From NCBI RefSeq assembly GCF_022808935.1, contig NZ_JAKZFR010000001.1, positions 62,001 through 126,000 on the forward strand: a stretch of DNA of 64,000 nt, given 5' to 3'. The first letter of the stretch is position 1. Each line of letters begins with the position of its first letter. This document shows, piece after piece, positions 1-11,506 of this stretch. The notes beneath the pieces were generated by a model, which saw only the letters and a program-made list of their open reading frames with translations, ran no database searches and was not told the DNA's origin. This DNA comes from Geothrix sp. SG200. GTDB lineage: Bacteria; Acidobacteriota; Holophagae; Holophagales; Holophagaceae. The position numbers and the translations under genes are program-made.

Positions 1-358
1 TGGCTTCCGCCAGGCTGGGCTCTCCGCCTTGTTCAGCCGGCACCGTCAGCAGGCCCGCGGGCTTGAACACGAAGAGCAGGTGGTTGTCCTCCCACAGCGT
101 CTCGTAGGGGCCGGAATTCAGCTTCCTCGGCGCCGGCAGCACCTCGTAGGTGAGCTCGGGATCGAAGACCACCTTCACCGTGTCCCCGGCCTTGAGCCGG
201 TGGCCGTGCTTCTCGGCGGTCTCGCCGTTCACCGTCACGCAGCGCCCGTCGATGAAGCCCTTGGCCTGCCGGTGGCTGATGACCATCACCTTGTGCAGTT
301 CTGAAGCCAGGGCCGCGCCCTCCTGCTCCGCCTGCCATTCCCGTTCGATGCGTGCCAT
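1..358 (-). CDS. RluA-family pseudouridine synthase, N-terminal part (runs off the window)
   Basis: The reverse strand from 358 to the window edge encodes about 119 residues. They begin MARIEREW, continue with an S4-type RNA-binding segment (HRQAKGFIDGRCVTVNGE, then HRLKAGDTV), and lead into WEDNHLLFVFKPAGLLTVP, the start of the RluA catalytic fold. The family isomerises uridine to pseudouridine in rRNA or tRNA in the cytoplasm. The catalytic aspartate (HRLD motif) lies beyond the window, so the target class cannot be assigned. A GGAGGG ribosome site 6-8 bases before the ATG at 358 favours this start over an in-frame ATG at 376. The gene is transcribed away from the M16 peptidase terminator. 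Confidence 0.85.
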   Translation of the reverse strand, partial: MARIEREWQAEQEGAALASELHKVMVISHRQAKGFIDGRCVTVNGETAEKHGHRLKAGDTVKVVFDPELTYEVLPAPRKLNSGPYETLWEDNHLLFVFKPAGLLTVPAEQGGEPSLAEA

Positions 359-439
359 GGCGACGCCCTCCGTCATCGCCCCCCGTCACTGTCAACGCCG
401 AGCGGACATCCAGAAGACCATGAAACGCTTTCCCCACCT

Positions 440-477
440 AGCAAAATGGGGAGCGGCTCGCCGCTCCCCATTTTGCT
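440..477 (-). terminator. Intrinsic terminator of the M16 peptidase gene
   Basis: A perfect 18-bp inverted repeat (arms AGCAAAATGGGGAGCGGC and its complement) with a 2-base centre lies 14 bases past the stop of the reverse-strand M16 gene. The arm ends are A/T-rich, so either strand transcribes a GC stem followed by a TTTTGCT tract. Confidence 0.85.
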
Positions 478-490
478 GGCGCGGGGAAGA

Positions 491-3289
<2,799 letters not shown>

Positions 3290-3423
3290 GTGACCTCCAA
3301 GTTGTGAAAGATTCCCGATGGGAGACCCTCAGATTACGCGGCATGCAGAGATGCGCTTGTTAAGAAATGTTTAGCTCTGGCCCGAGGTTCCACCCCTCGG
3401 CCTAAGACCGGGCAGGGGGAAGG

Positions 3424-3484
3424 TTGACAGGAGGGACGGAAGGAATCATGTTTATGCATCTAGATGTCATAAACATCTAGATGT
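3424..3484 (+). promoter_or_regulatory. Promoter element and nested palindromic operator before the split permease
   Basis: A perfect -35 hexamer TTGACA lies at 3424-3429. From 3448 to 3476 there is an inverted repeat, ATGTTTATG ... CATAAACAT, whose centre contains the palindrome CATCTAGATG. That palindrome occurs again at 3474-3483. PadR-family regulators typically bind ATGT...ACAT dyads, and a PadR gene ends this operon, so autoregulation is a reasonable inference. The -10 element is not clear and may lie inside the operator. Confidence 0.6.
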
Positions 3485-3504
3485 TCAAAGTGGAGTCCAC
3501 CCTC

Positions 3505-3978
3505 ATGTCTTCCCTCATCCTGCTTGCGCTGGCCTTGTCCGGCCTCCTCCTGTCCGCCCGGAAGGACCGGGCCCGTACCCGCAAGGCCATGGAGGCGGCG
3601 TGGCGGTCCTGGCTCGGCCTGCTTCCGTCGCTCCTGGGGCTGACCGCGGGCATCGGGCTGGCCACGGCGCTGATCTCGCCCCAGGCCGTGGCGCGGCTGT
3701 TCCAGGAGCACGGGGCCGCGGGCTTCTTCCTCCTGTCAGGCCTGGGCGCCCTGATCACGATCCCGTCGCCGGTGGCGTACCCCTTGGCGGGGACGCTCCA
3801 CCGCATGGGCGCCAGCCTTCCCGCCCTCGCCAGCTTCATCACCACCCTCACCATGGTGGGGTTCCTCACCGCGCCGCTGGAGGTCAAGGCCTTCGGCCGG
3901 GCGTTCACCTTCCGGAGGCAGGCCCTGAGCCTGGTCCTGGCCCTGACCATCGGGGCGACCATGGGGGTGCTGCTGTGA
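3505..3978 (+). CDS. Small permease, first half (DUF318/COG0701-like)
   Basis: An integral membrane protein of 157 residues with about four hydrophobic segments. It has the conserved GLGALITIPSPVAYPLAG and ASFITTLTMVGFLTAP motifs of the YraQ/ArsP-like permease superfamily. An in-frame ATG at 3481 would add eight residues, but it lies inside the palindromic operator. The ATG at 3505 has a GTGGAG ribosome site and is preferred. The next gene overlaps by four bases and encodes the complementary half, so the two probably assemble as one transporter. The substrate is unknown; relatives have been linked to organoarsenicals or metals, which cannot be read here. Confidence 0.75.
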   Translation: MSSLILLALALSGLLLSARKDRARTRKAMEAAWRSWLGLLPSLLGLTAGIGLATALISPQAVARLFQEHGAAGFFLLSGLGALITIPSPVAYPLAGTLHRMGASLPALASFITTLTMVGFLTAPLEVKAFGRAFTFRRQALSLVLALTIGATMGVLL

Positions 3979-4493
3979 GCCGGACCTGGCGTCCCGTCCT
4001 CTGGATCCTGGCGGCCGTTGCGGCGGTCCACTTCGGCCTGGCCTGGCGGTTCCCGGGCCTTGCGGTCGCCTCGGCCAAGGGGGGCCTGCGGGGCTTCGGC
4101 CAGATCCTGGCCATCCTGCCTGCGGTGCTGGTCCTCCTGGCCCTGTTCGACGCCTGGGTTCCCCGGGCGGTGGTGGAGCGGAGCCTGGGGCCAGGTTCAG
4201 GCCTCCGGGGGGTGGCCTTCGCCATGCTGCTGGGCACGGCGGCGGCGGGGCCCATCTACGCGGCCTTCCCCCTGGGCCTGTCCCTCCGGGAGAAGGGGGC
4301 CCGGACCGCCAACCTGGTCATCTTCCTGGGCGCCTGGGCCACCATCAAAGTGCCCATGCTGATGCTGGAGAGCGCCTTCCTGGGCCCGCGCTTCGCCTTG
4401 ACCCGCCTCGTCCTCACCGTCCCCGGTATCCTCGGCTGCGGGTTCCTCATGGAGCGGCTGGAGCGTCGATCAACGCGCCAAGGAGCGCGCTGA
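3975..4493 (+). CDS. Small permease, second half (DUF318/COG0701-like)
   Basis: A 172-residue membrane protein starting at a GTG that overlaps the stop of the preceding gene (GTGA), which implies translational coupling. It carries the second-half motifs of the family: GTAAAGPIYAAFPLGLSLREKGA, then NLVIFLGAWATIKVPMLMLE. About five membrane segments are visible. Typical YraQ-type permeases carry both halves in one chain of roughly 300 residues; here they are two genes. It is followed 21 bases later by a PadR regulator. Confidence 0.75.
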   Translation: MSRTWRPVLWILAAVAAVHFGLAWRFPGLAVASAKGGLRGFGQILAILPAVLVLLALFDAWVPRAVVERSLGPGSGLRGVAFAMLLGTAAAGPIYAAFPLGLSLREKGARTANLVIFLGAWATIKVPMLMLESAFLGPRFALTRLVLTVPGILGCGFLMERLERRSTRQGAR

Positions 4494-4514
4494 GAGTACA
4501 CTTCCCTTCATCCC

Positions 4515-4865
4515 ATGCCCGCCGCCCACCGCCACGCCCGCCACCTGCCCGCCTTCATCCTGCTGGCCCTCACGGACGGTCCCCTGCACGGGCATGCCAT
4601 CCGGGGAGCGCTCCACGCGCGGTTCACGGACTTCAAGGGCGATCCCGGTGCCATCTACCGGACGCTCCAGGCCCTGGATGCCGCAGGGGAGGTGACGGCC
4701 CACTGGGACACGGGCACTCGCGGCCCCGCCCGGAAGATCTACGAACTGACGCCCCTCGGCTGGGAGCGGCTTGGCTTCTGGGAGACGGACATCCGCCAGC
4801 GGCTTGGCTTCCTCCAGGGCTTCCTGGACGGCTATGCGAAGGTGCGGCGTTCCGGCCGATCCTGA
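4515..4865 (+). CDS. PadR-family transcriptional regulator
   Basis: The 116-residue protein opens with the PadR winged-helix signature (LPAFILLALTDGPLHGHAIRGAL). It continues with GAIYRTLQALDAAGEVTAHWDT and RKIYELTPLGWERL, the recognition helix and wing. The short C-terminal helix region is of the small PadR-s1 type. It is the last gene of the permease operon and most likely controls it through the ATGT...ACAT dyad at 3448-3476. The ligand is unknown. Its last 34 bases overlap the convergent uracil-DNA-glycosylase-like gene. Confidence 0.85.
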   Translation: MPAAHRHARHLPAFILLALTDGPLHGHAIRGALHARFTDFKGDPGAIYRTLQALDAAGEVTAHWDTGTRGPARKIYELTPLGWERLGFWETDIRQRLGFLQGFLDGYAKVRRSGRS

Positions 4866-5461
4866 TCGAGAAGCCGCCGGAGCCGGGCCTCCCACTCGGC
4901 GCGGAGATCCTCCAGCCGCAGGCCTTTCCCCTTGCCCGGCGCGGCCTGCAGCAGGCCCTGGGCGCTGGGGTGGGGAAGGGCGTGCAGCTCGAAGGGGGGC
5001 GCGCCCTCCAGCCGCGAGAGCACCCACTGCGCCCGTTTCCCGAAGGCGATGACGCGCAGGGTGGAAGCGCCACCTTGCGAGGCCCGCACCAGCTCCGCCT
5101 CCAGTCGAGCCAGGTTGGCCGGGTCCAGCAGGTCGCGGTTGGAGGGGGCATGGAAGTGCTCGCCATCCTTCGTGGGGCAGGCGGGGTAGGCGTTGCTGAG
5201 GGCCGTGCCGATGAGGCGCGGGGCCAGGCCCAGGGCCTTGAAGCGGGCGCCGTCCCAGTCTTCCCAGGCTGCCGCAGGCACGTCGGCCCGGTGCGTGGCT
5301 GTCAAGGCTCGGTAGACGGTGACGCCCGCGCCGTCGCCCCAGAAGGGAAGGCCCGACTGGTCCGCGCCCCGGGGCCCGGGGGCTTCGCCGAAGAGCATGA
5401 CGGTGACCGGCCCGGCGTCGGGAAAGAGGGCGGGGACGGGTCGACCTTGAATGCGGGGCAT
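4832..5461 (-). CDS. Uracil-DNA glycosylase superfamily protein
   Basis: A 209-residue protein starting MPRIQGRPVPALFPDAG. It has the family motif GEAPG near residue 26, followed by GLPFWGD, and near the C-terminus the HPS triad (ALPHPSAQGLL). These match motif A and motif B of the uracil-DNA glycosylase fold, which removes uracil or damaged bases from DNA. The exact family (IV, V or a non-glycosylase relative) is not decidable by eye. The ATG at 5461 has an AGGAAG site; the long upstream in-frame extension is low-complexity and is not used. It is convergent with, and overlaps, padR. Confidence 0.75.
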   Translation of the reverse strand: MPRIQGRPVPALFPDAGPVTVMLFGEAPGPRGADQSGLPFWGDGAGVTVYRALTATHRADVPAAAWEDWDGARFKALGLAPRLIGTALSNAYPACPTKDGEHFHAPSNRDLLDPANLARLEAELVRASQGGASTLRVIAFGKRAQWVLSRLEGAPPFELHALPHPSAQGLLQAAPGKGKGLRLEDLRAEWEARLRRLLDQDRPERRTFA

Positions 5462-5570
5462 GGCGCTTCCTGAAGGCGTACATTCTGCAGTGGTCCCGCC
5501 GCGTGGAGAACGCCCTTCCACCAGAGGCGGGCTGCGGACCCGGACCGGGAAGCTCAGGGGGAGGTGGATC

Positions 5571-6821
5571 GTGGGGCGACTCGCGGAGAACCTCGAGAAG
5601 GGAGCCGCCCTGCTGGCGGGAGCGGCGGCCCTGCTGCTCGGACCGGCCTGCGGGGGTGGTGGCGGAGACGGGGAAGTGGCGATCCCGCCCTTCTGGGTCT
5701 GGGGCCAGGTGGTGGTGGCGGACCTGAACAGGGACGGCCGGGCGGATGTGGCGGTTCCCGCCACTCTGATCGACGGCGGAACGCACCGGAGCAGCGTGCA
5801 GGTCTTCCTCCGGGACGCGGCGGGCGGGTTTGCCGCGCCGGCCGCCTACCCCCTGGCCTTCGATCCCTGGGGCCTGGCGGCGGGAGACCTGGACGGGGAT
5901 GGACGGCCGGATCTCGTCGTGGCCGTTCCCGCCTCCACACCCCCGCAACTGAACACCCCGGGGGACAGTGGCGGGCTGATCGTGCTCCGGCAGGACCCCG
6001 TGATGCCGGGGCGTTTCCTCCCTCAAGCCTGGATCCAGACCGGTGGGGCGGCGGAAGCCGCAACGGTGGCGGATCTGACGGGAGATGGCCGGGCGGACCT
6101 GGCCGTGGCGGACGGGGTGCGTGTCAACGGCCGCATGCTCCTGCTGGCGCAGGCTCCGGACTCACCGGGCGCCTTCCTGCCGGCGGTCTCGGTGCCTGTG
6201 GCGGCCGGGCAGGGGTTCAGCGACCTGGTGGCGGCGGATGTCGATGGCGACGGCCGATCGGACCTGGTGCTGGCGGGCTCGGGGGGCCTGGCCCTGCTCT
6301 TGCGGCAGGCGGGCGGAGGCTTCGCGCCGCCGATCTTCCTCGCCCCGGGCCAGCGGCTCGATGGAGTGGCCGCGGCGGACCTCGACGGCGACGGCCGGAT
6401 GGACCTGGTGGCGGCGAACCCCGGGAATGCCCCAGACGGCGGCCGGGGCGGGGCCAGCGTGACGGTCTTCCTGCAGAACCAGCCCGGCGCCTTCTCCGCC
6501 ACGGCCATTCCCGTGGCCGACGGGGCACGCCAGGTGGCCATCGGGGACCTGAATGGCGACGGCGTGCCGGACATCGCGGTGATCTCGCTGGTGTACCAGT
6601 CTCTGTCGATGCCCTCGAGGGTGACGGTCCTCCTGCAGTCCGCCGCCGGCCGGGGCGCCTTCGCGGTGGGCGCCGTCATGGACGGGACTGGGTCATCCAA
6701 CTTCATCGCGCTCGGCGATGTCGATGGCGATGGCCGCACGGACGTGGTCCTGAACCAGGGGCCCAGCGTGATGGTCCAGACGGCGCCCGGTGTCTTCAGC
6801 TCGCCTCGGGCGCTGCGCTGA
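5571..6821 (+). CDS. FG-GAP/VCBS repeat surface lipoprotein
   Basis: A protein of 416 residues from a GTG at 5571 preceded by GGGGGAGG. The N-terminus has a hydrophobic stretch ending in LLLGPAC followed by a glycine-rich linker, which reads as a slightly atypical lipobox. The rest is made of seven calcium-binding repeats of the type D-x-[DNT]-x-D-G-x-x-D (for example DLNRDGRAD, DLDGDGRPD, DVDGDGRSD). This is the pattern of integrin-alpha-like FG-GAP beta-propellers, usually exported and used for binding or adhesion. Translation upstream of 5571 in the same frame is possible but has no ribosome site. Confidence 0.85.
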   Translation: MGRLAENLEKGAALLAGAAALLLGPACGGGGGDGEVAIPPFWVWGQVVVADLNRDGRADVAVPATLIDGGTHRSSVQVFLRDAAGGFAAPAAYPLAFDPWGLAAGDLDGDGRPDLVVAVPASTPPQLNTPGDSGGLIVLRQDPVMPGRFLPQAWIQTGGAAEAATVADLTGDGRADLAVADGVRVNGRMLLLAQAPDSPGAFLPAVSVPVAAGQGFSDLVAADVDGDGRSDLVLAGSGGLALLLRQAGGGFAPPIFLAPGQRLDGVAAADLDGDGRMDLVAANPGNAPDGGRGGASVTVFLQNQPGAFSATAIPVADGARQVAIGDLNGDGVPDIAVISLVYQSLSMPSRVTVLLQSAAGRGAFAVGAVMDGTGSSNFIALGDVDGDGRTDVVLNQGPSVMVQTAPGVFSSPRALR

Positions 6822-6828
6822 AGGGTGC

Positions 6829-7419
6829 TCAGCCGGGCTGCCCTTCCTTCATGAGCGCGGACAGCGCCTTGAACTGGGGGTGGTTCTTGTCCCGGGCCCA
6901 CTCGAAGGCCACGGACTCGTGGTTGGTGAGTGTGGCGCCGGCGGCGGCCATGCGGTCCAGCGCGTGGCGGCGGTACTCCTCGCCCCGGCCGCTGACGGCG
7001 TCCCAGCAGAGGTGCACCTCGTGGCCCGAGCCCAGCAGCTCGAGCACGGTCTGCATCACGCAGACATGGGCCTCGATGCCCGCCACCACGATCTGGCGCT
7101 TCTCCCGGGCGAGGTGGGGCCGGGCCTGCTTGAGCAGGGCCTCGAAGCCGCTGTCGCCGCAGCAGCCGAAGGCGGTCTTCTCCAGGAAGAACTTCGGCGT
7201 GGCCAGGGCGTCGTAGGTGGCGCGGATGCTCTCCTCGGTGGGGCCGATGCCCTTCGGGTACTGCTCGGTGAGGACCACGGGCACCGAGAAAAGGTCCGCC
7301 AGCCGCATGAGGCGGCGCGTGGCCTCCAGCACCAGGGCCGGCCGGTGGACCATGCCCACGAGCTTGCCCTGGAGGTCGATGACGACGAGGATGCTGCGGC
7401 TGGAATCGAGCAGGGCCAT
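6829..7419 (-). CDS. Isochorismatase-family cysteine hydrolase
   Basis: A 196-residue YcaC/isochorismatase-like alpha/beta hydrolase. The catalytic triad can be placed at D15 (LVVIDLQGK), K81 (FFLEKTAFGCCGD) and C120 (GIEAHVCVMQTVLEL). The family hydrolyses small amides or vinyl ethers such as isochorismate or nicotinamide. The substrate cannot be inferred from this context. The gene starts 16 bases after the M13 peptidase stop on the same strand, so the two probably share a transcript. Confidence 0.88.
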   Translation of the reverse strand: MALLDSSRSILVVIDLQGKLVGMVHRPALVLEATRRLMRLADLFSVPVVLTEQYPKGIGPTEESIRATYDALATPKFFLEKTAFGCCGDSGFEALLKQARPHLAREKRQIVVAGIEAHVCVMQTVLELLGSGHEVHLCWDAVSGRGEEYRRHALDRMAAAGATLTNHESVAFEWARDKNHPQFKALSALMKEGQPG

Positions 7420-7435
7420 GGGAATCTCCCGGGGT

Positions 7436-9478
7436 CTACCAGATCTTCACGCGGTCCGCGGGCGCCAGGTAAAGCTTCTGGTCCGGCTTCACGCCGAAGG
7501 CGGGATACCAGGCGTCCAGGTTCCGGACGGTGTAGGGGCGGAAGGAGGCCGGGGCGTGGCCGTCCGTGAGGATCTGCTGGCGCAGCTGGGGCTCGCGGGT
7601 CTTCTCGCGCCAGCTCTGGGCGTAGCTGAGGAAGAACTGCTGGTCGCCGGTGAGCCCCTGGACCACGGGCGCCTCCTTGCCCTTCAGGGACAGGCGGTAG
7701 GCGTCGTAGGCGGCGGCGAGGCCGGCCACATCCGCGATGTTCTCTCCCAGGGTCTGCTTGCCCTTGATGTGCAGGCCCGGGAAGGGCTCGTAGGCGTCGA
7801 ACTGCTTCACCAGCTGGTCGGCGGAGGCCTGGAAGTGCTTCAGGTCCTCGGGGGTCCACCAGTTCTCCAGCTTGCCTGTGGCGTCGAAGAGGGAGCCCGA
7901 GTCGTCGAAGCTGTGGCTGATCTCGTGCCCGATCACCGCGCCGATGGCGCCGTAGTCCATGACCATGGGCCGCTTCGGGTCGAAGAATGGGGGCTGCAGG
8001 ATGGCCGCCGGGAAGTTGAGGGCGTTCATCACCGGCAGGTTCACGGCGTTCACGAGCTGGGGATTCATCACCCACTCCGTGCGGTCGATGGGCTTGCCGA
8101 GCTTGGCCAGGTTGCGTGCGTACTCGAAGCGCTCGGCCCGGTCCGCATTGCCGAAGGCGTCGCCCGGCACGATCTTCAGGCGCCGGTAGTCGCGCCAGCG
8201 GTCCGGGTAGCCGACGCTCACCTGGAGCGCCTCGAGCTTGGCGAGGGCCTTGGCCTTGGTGGCGGGGGACATCCAGTCCAGGTGCTCGATGCGGACGCGG
8301 AAGGCACCCTTGATGTTCGCCACCATGCGCTCGGCCCGGATCTTCTCGGAGGGGGGGAAGTACTTCGAGACATAGGCCTTCCCCACGGTCTCGCCCAGGG
8401 CCTGGTTGGTGAGGTCCACGGCCACCGTCCAGCGTTCGCGGGGCTGAGAGGCGCCGCTCAGCACCTTGCCGTAGAAGGCGAAAGACTGGTCGCGCACGGC
8501 CTTGGGCAGGACCGGGGCGGCGTGCTGGATGGCGTGGAAGGCCAGGTAGTCCCGCCAGACGCTCAGCGGCACCTCGGCGGTCAGGGCGGACAGTCCCGTG
8601 ACCGCCCCCGGCTGCCACACCACGAACACGCTCGGCTTCGTCAGGCCTGCGGCGGCGAAGAAAGCCTCCCAGTCCAGGCCCGGCGCCTTGGCGGCGAAGT
8701 CGGCGCGGCGCCAGTGGTTGTTCCCCTTCGGGATGTCGCCGGATTCCTCGCGGCCCAGGTGGGCCTTGGCCATGCGGGTTTCCAGGTCCACCACCGCCGT
8801 GGCGCGTTCAAGCACGCCGGAGAGTCCGGCCAGCTTCAGCATGGCCGCCACGTGGGTGGTGTACTGGGTGCGGACGGCCGCCATGCCCTCGGAGGGGTCC
8901 AGGTAGTAGCTGCGCTCGGGTAGGCCGAGTCCCCCCTGGACGAGGAAGGGGGCGTACTGGTCGGGCTGGTCCAGATCCTGGGCCACCCAGAGGCCGAGGA
9001 AGTTGGCCGTGTGGTAGTTGGTGGCGTTCAGTAGGTCCACGTCCGCCCGCAGCGTCGAGCCCAGGTAGCGGGCCAGCTGGGTGCGGTCCTGGATGGCGGC
9101 GATGGCCTTGAAGGCGGGCCCGAGGGGCGACAGGCCCCTGGCCTCGATCCGCTTCTGGTCCATGAAGCTGGCGTAGCAGTCGCCGACCTTGCGCAGCTCG
9201 GATCCTGCGGGCGCCTGGGCGGCTCCCCGGATCAGGGCGGCGGTGCGGCGGTCGGTCAGGTCCGCCACCTCGCGTCCGACCCCGTAGGATCCCCGGTCCG
9301 CAGGGATCTCGGTCCGCTTCACCCAGGCCCCGTTGGCGTAGGCGAAGAAATCGTCGCCGGGGGCCACGGTGCGGTCCATGCCCGCCAGGTCGAGCCCATG
9401 GGGCGCCGCCTTGGGCGGGGCCGCCACAAGGGCGGGGACGGTGATACACAGGGAAAGGAGGGGCAAAGATCCGCGCAT
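7436..9478 (-). CDS. Secreted M13 (neprilysin/PepO-type) zinc metallopeptidase
   Basis: A 680-residue protein with a signal peptide (MRGSLPLLSLCITVPALVAA). The zinc site is HEISH with H518 and H522 in VIGHEISHSFDDSGS. The NAxY-like substrate element appears as VMNALNFPAAILQPPFF, and ENIADVAG supplies the downstream Glu ligand. M13 enzymes cleave oligopeptides under about 40 residues. The C-terminus reads VKIW where the family usually ends CRVW, a minor difference. It is followed by the isochorismatase-like gene in the same direction. Confidence 0.94.
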   Translation of the reverse strand: MRGSLPLLSLCITVPALVAAPPKAAPHGLDLAGMDRTVAPGDDFFAYANGAWVKRTEIPADRGSYGVGREVADLTDRRTAALIRGAAQAPAGSELRKVGDCYASFMDQKRIEARGLSPLGPAFKAIAAIQDRTQLARYLGSTLRADVDLLNATNYHTANFLGLWVAQDLDQPDQYAPFLVQGGLGLPERSYYLDPSEGMAAVRTQYTTHVAAMLKLAGLSGVLERATAVVDLETRMAKAHLGREESGDIPKGNNHWRRADFAAKAPGLDWEAFFAAAGLTKPSVFVVWQPGAVTGLSALTAEVPLSVWRDYLAFHAIQHAAPVLPKAVRDQSFAFYGKVLSGASQPRERWTVAVDLTNQALGETVGKAYVSKYFPPSEKIRAERMVANIKGAFRVRIEHLDWMSPATKAKALAKLEALQVSVGYPDRWRDYRRLKIVPGDAFGNADRAERFEYARNLAKLGKPIDRTEWVMNPQLVNAVNLPVMNALNFPAAILQPPFFDPKRPMVMDYGAIGAVIGHEISHSFDDSGSLFDATGKLENWWTPEDLKHFQASADQLVKQFDAYEPFPGLHIKGKQTLGENIADVAGLAAAYDAYRLSLKGKEAPVVQGLTGDQQFFLSYAQSWREKTREPQLRQQILTDGHAPASFRPYTVRNLDAWYPAFGVKPDQKLYLAPADRVKIW

Positions 9479-9614
9479 GGAGTACCTCAGGACCTACCAG
9501 GGTGGACTGAAAGGTCCGCCACGGGAAGGTCCTGGGTCCACGGAGGCGGATCCACCTCTCCTGGCCCGGGAGTCGGGGACCCCCCCGGGCGGGATGGGCA
9601 GGGCCGGGGAAACC

Positions 9615-10010
9615 TCAGTCCAACGGGATGCGGAGCGTCTGGCCCACCTGGATCTTGTCGGGATCGCTGAGCTGGTCCCGGTTCGCCTCGAAGATCCGCA
9701 GGTAGGCGTTCGCGTCTCCATAGAACCGCTTGGCGATCTTGGAAAGTGAATCTCCAGAGTGGACTTCGTAGGCGGCCTCCTTGGGAGCCAGGGCGGGATT
9801 CACGTCGATGTCGCAGGTCACGTCGTCCACGCTGGGGTTCACGGTCTTCAGGGCGTCCCAGACCGCGTTCTTTAGCTGATCTGATCCGGCACTTGCCTTC
9901 AGGAAGAGCTTGTCATCCTGCAGGTGGAGGTTGTGGACCTGGAACCCCGGGCCATTCACGATGCTCAGGGCCTGGGAGTAGGCGGACTTCAGAAGGTCGA
10001 AGCGATCCAT
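9615..10010 (-). CDS. LysM-domain protein of YgaU type
   Basis: A 131-residue protein with no signal peptide. The N-terminal 75 residues resemble a BON-like alpha/beta module (LKNAVWDALKTVNPSVDDVTCDIDV). Residues 79-129 are a LysM domain (YEVHSGDSLSKIAKRFYGDANAYLRIFEANRD...IQVGQTLRIP), which binds peptidoglycan or related glycans. This order matches YgaU/XkdP-like proteins. The start at 10010 is set by an AAGGAG site eight bases upstream; longer in-frame readings are proline/arginine-rich noise. Confidence 0.85.
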   Translation of the reverse strand: MDRFDLLKSAYSQALSIVNGPGFQVHNLHLQDDKLFLKASAGSDQLKNAVWDALKTVNPSVDDVTCDIDVNPALAPKEAAYEVHSGDSLSKIAKRFYGDANAYLRIFEANRDQLSDPDKIQVGQTLRIPLD

Positions 10011-10138
10011 GGGGCGGCTCCTTGAAAAGGGTTGGGGGTGGAGGTGACGAGGGTGTGCCCTGGGGGATGGGCGGTGGTCCGTCCGAGGTGGGAAGGGAAG
10101 GGGCGGAGAAACCTCCAGGGCCGGCCAATCGGTGCGGG

Positions 10139-11083
10139 TCAAGGGCTGGCTGCGGGAGCGGGGAGCGCGTGGCGCCAGTCCCGCCCCACCAGCAGGACCT
10201 GGACCTTGCCATTCCCGAGGAACATGGCGGTATCCCAAAGAAGCCCAGGGATGGTGCGGGCTGGACCGGCGGCGGCGTCGAAGGCGAGGCTGCGAGTGCG
10301 GAACCAGCGCCGGTAGACCAGGTGCCAGCTCCCGCCCGCCTGCACGAGGAAGGCGCCATGGAACCGCGGCAGACCCTTCACCCGCCGGGCGAAGCAGGGC
10401 AGGATCTCCGTGGGGCGGGTGGGCGCCAGCTCCAGGGCCTTCAGCTCCGCCCAGAGGGGGACCTCGTCGCGGCTTCCGCGCCCCACCAGGGAGCGCACCG
10501 CCCCACGGAAGCCCGTGAGCACGAACACCAGGGCCCGAGCCAGCAATGGCACGAGGAGGGCCGTGGCCACCAGCACCGCGCCGAGCACGGGCAGGGCGAT
10601 GGCCGGGTGGCTGTAGGCCAGGGCCAGGAGGCCGACGACACCCATGTCCTCCGCCACGCTGAGGACGCCGTGGCTGGTGGGCTCCGGCGCGGTGTGGGCG
10701 AGCAGGCGTACCCCCATCTTGCTGCCGTGGGTGCCCAGGGCGATGGCGCCGCCTGCCAGCAGGGCCAGCACCTTGGCCACGGGATGCAGCTCGCCCGCGG
10801 CCCCAAGAGCCAGGAGGGCGCCGCCCAGGGGTCGGATGAAGGTGTGGAGGCCGTCCCAGATGGGCGTGACGAAGGGCACCTTGTCCGCCAGGAACTCCAG
10901 GAGAAACAAAAGGGCCGCGGTCCCCAGCACCACCGGGTGGCTCAGGACAGCCAGATCCGGGGGCAGGCCGTGGATCCAGCCGTAACGCTGCCCGGCGCCC
11001 ACCAGGAGCACCGTGAGGTAGAGGTTGATGCCGGAGACCGTGGAGAGGCCGAGGATGGCCGCCAGGGTCTGCGCTGGGCCCAT
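10139..11083 (-). CDS. DUF4126 integral membrane protein
   Basis: A protein of 314 residues, largely hydrophobic in its first 200, with several membrane segments. It has the family hallmark SGINLYLTVLLVGAGQRYGWI at the N-terminus and GGAIALGTHGSKMGVRLLA mid-chain. The C-terminal 110 residues are soluble and less conserved. The function is unknown. The start ATG overlaps the stop of the GlsB-like gene (TGATG), so the two are translationally coupled; a TTG one codon earlier is also possible. Confidence 0.8.
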   Translation of the reverse strand: MGPAQTLAAILGLSTVSGINLYLTVLLVGAGQRYGWIHGLPPDLAVLSHPVVLGTAALLFLLEFLADKVPFVTPIWDGLHTFIRPLGGALLALGAAGELHPVAKVLALLAGGAIALGTHGSKMGVRLLAHTAPEPTSHGVLSVAEDMGVVGLLALAYSHPAIALPVLGAVLVATALLVPLLARALVFVLTGFRGAVRSLVGRGSRDEVPLWAELKALELAPTRPTEILPCFARRVKGLPRFHGAFLVQAGGSWHLVYRRWFRTRSLAFDAAAGPARTIPGLLWDTAMFLGNGKVQVLLVGRDWRHALPAPAASP

Positions 11084-11337
11084 CAAGCCGTGAACCGTTT
11101 ATACAGGTGGTAGACCCCCAGGAGGATCACCGCGCCCACCACGGACATGAGGAAGCCCGCGCCCTGGCCTTCCTGGTAGTGGCCCACGGCCCGGCCGATC
11201 CAGGTGCCCAGGAAGGAGCCCGCGATGCCGAGGACCATGGTGACGATCCACCCGCCCGGATCCTTGCCGGGCATGAGGAGCTTCGCCACGGCGCCGGCGA
11301 TGAGACCGATGATGCAGGTCCAGATGAGGTGGAGCAT
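11083..11337 (-). CDS. GlsB/YeaQ/YmgE-family small membrane protein
   Basis: An 84-residue transglycosylase-associated family protein with three predicted membrane helices. It has the glycine-rich motif IIGLIAGAVAKLLMPGKDPGGW and the segment LGIAGSFLGTWIG. The family is stress-associated in many bacteria, with no known enzymatic activity. The ATG at 11337 has a GGGGAGG site and is chosen over an upstream ATG that would add a hydrophilic leader. It forms an operon with the overlapping DUF4126 gene. Confidence 0.9.
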   Translation of the reverse strand: MLHLIWTCIIGLIAGAVAKLLMPGKDPGGWIVTMVLGIAGSFLGTWIGRAVGHYQEGQGAGFLMSVVGAVILLGVYHLYKRFTA

Positions 11338-11506
11338 GCAGACCTCCCCGATGGGTTTGGTTGATGTCGCAGCCACCTTAGGCTTCGGGTCAGTTGCGGT
11401 CAATCGCAAAACCCATTACACATCACGCCGAGATGCCTTGAATTGAGGGCTTGCGGGAGGCGGGACCGGAGAGGAACCTGGGGCTCCACTTCCTGAGGAG
11501 GATGTC

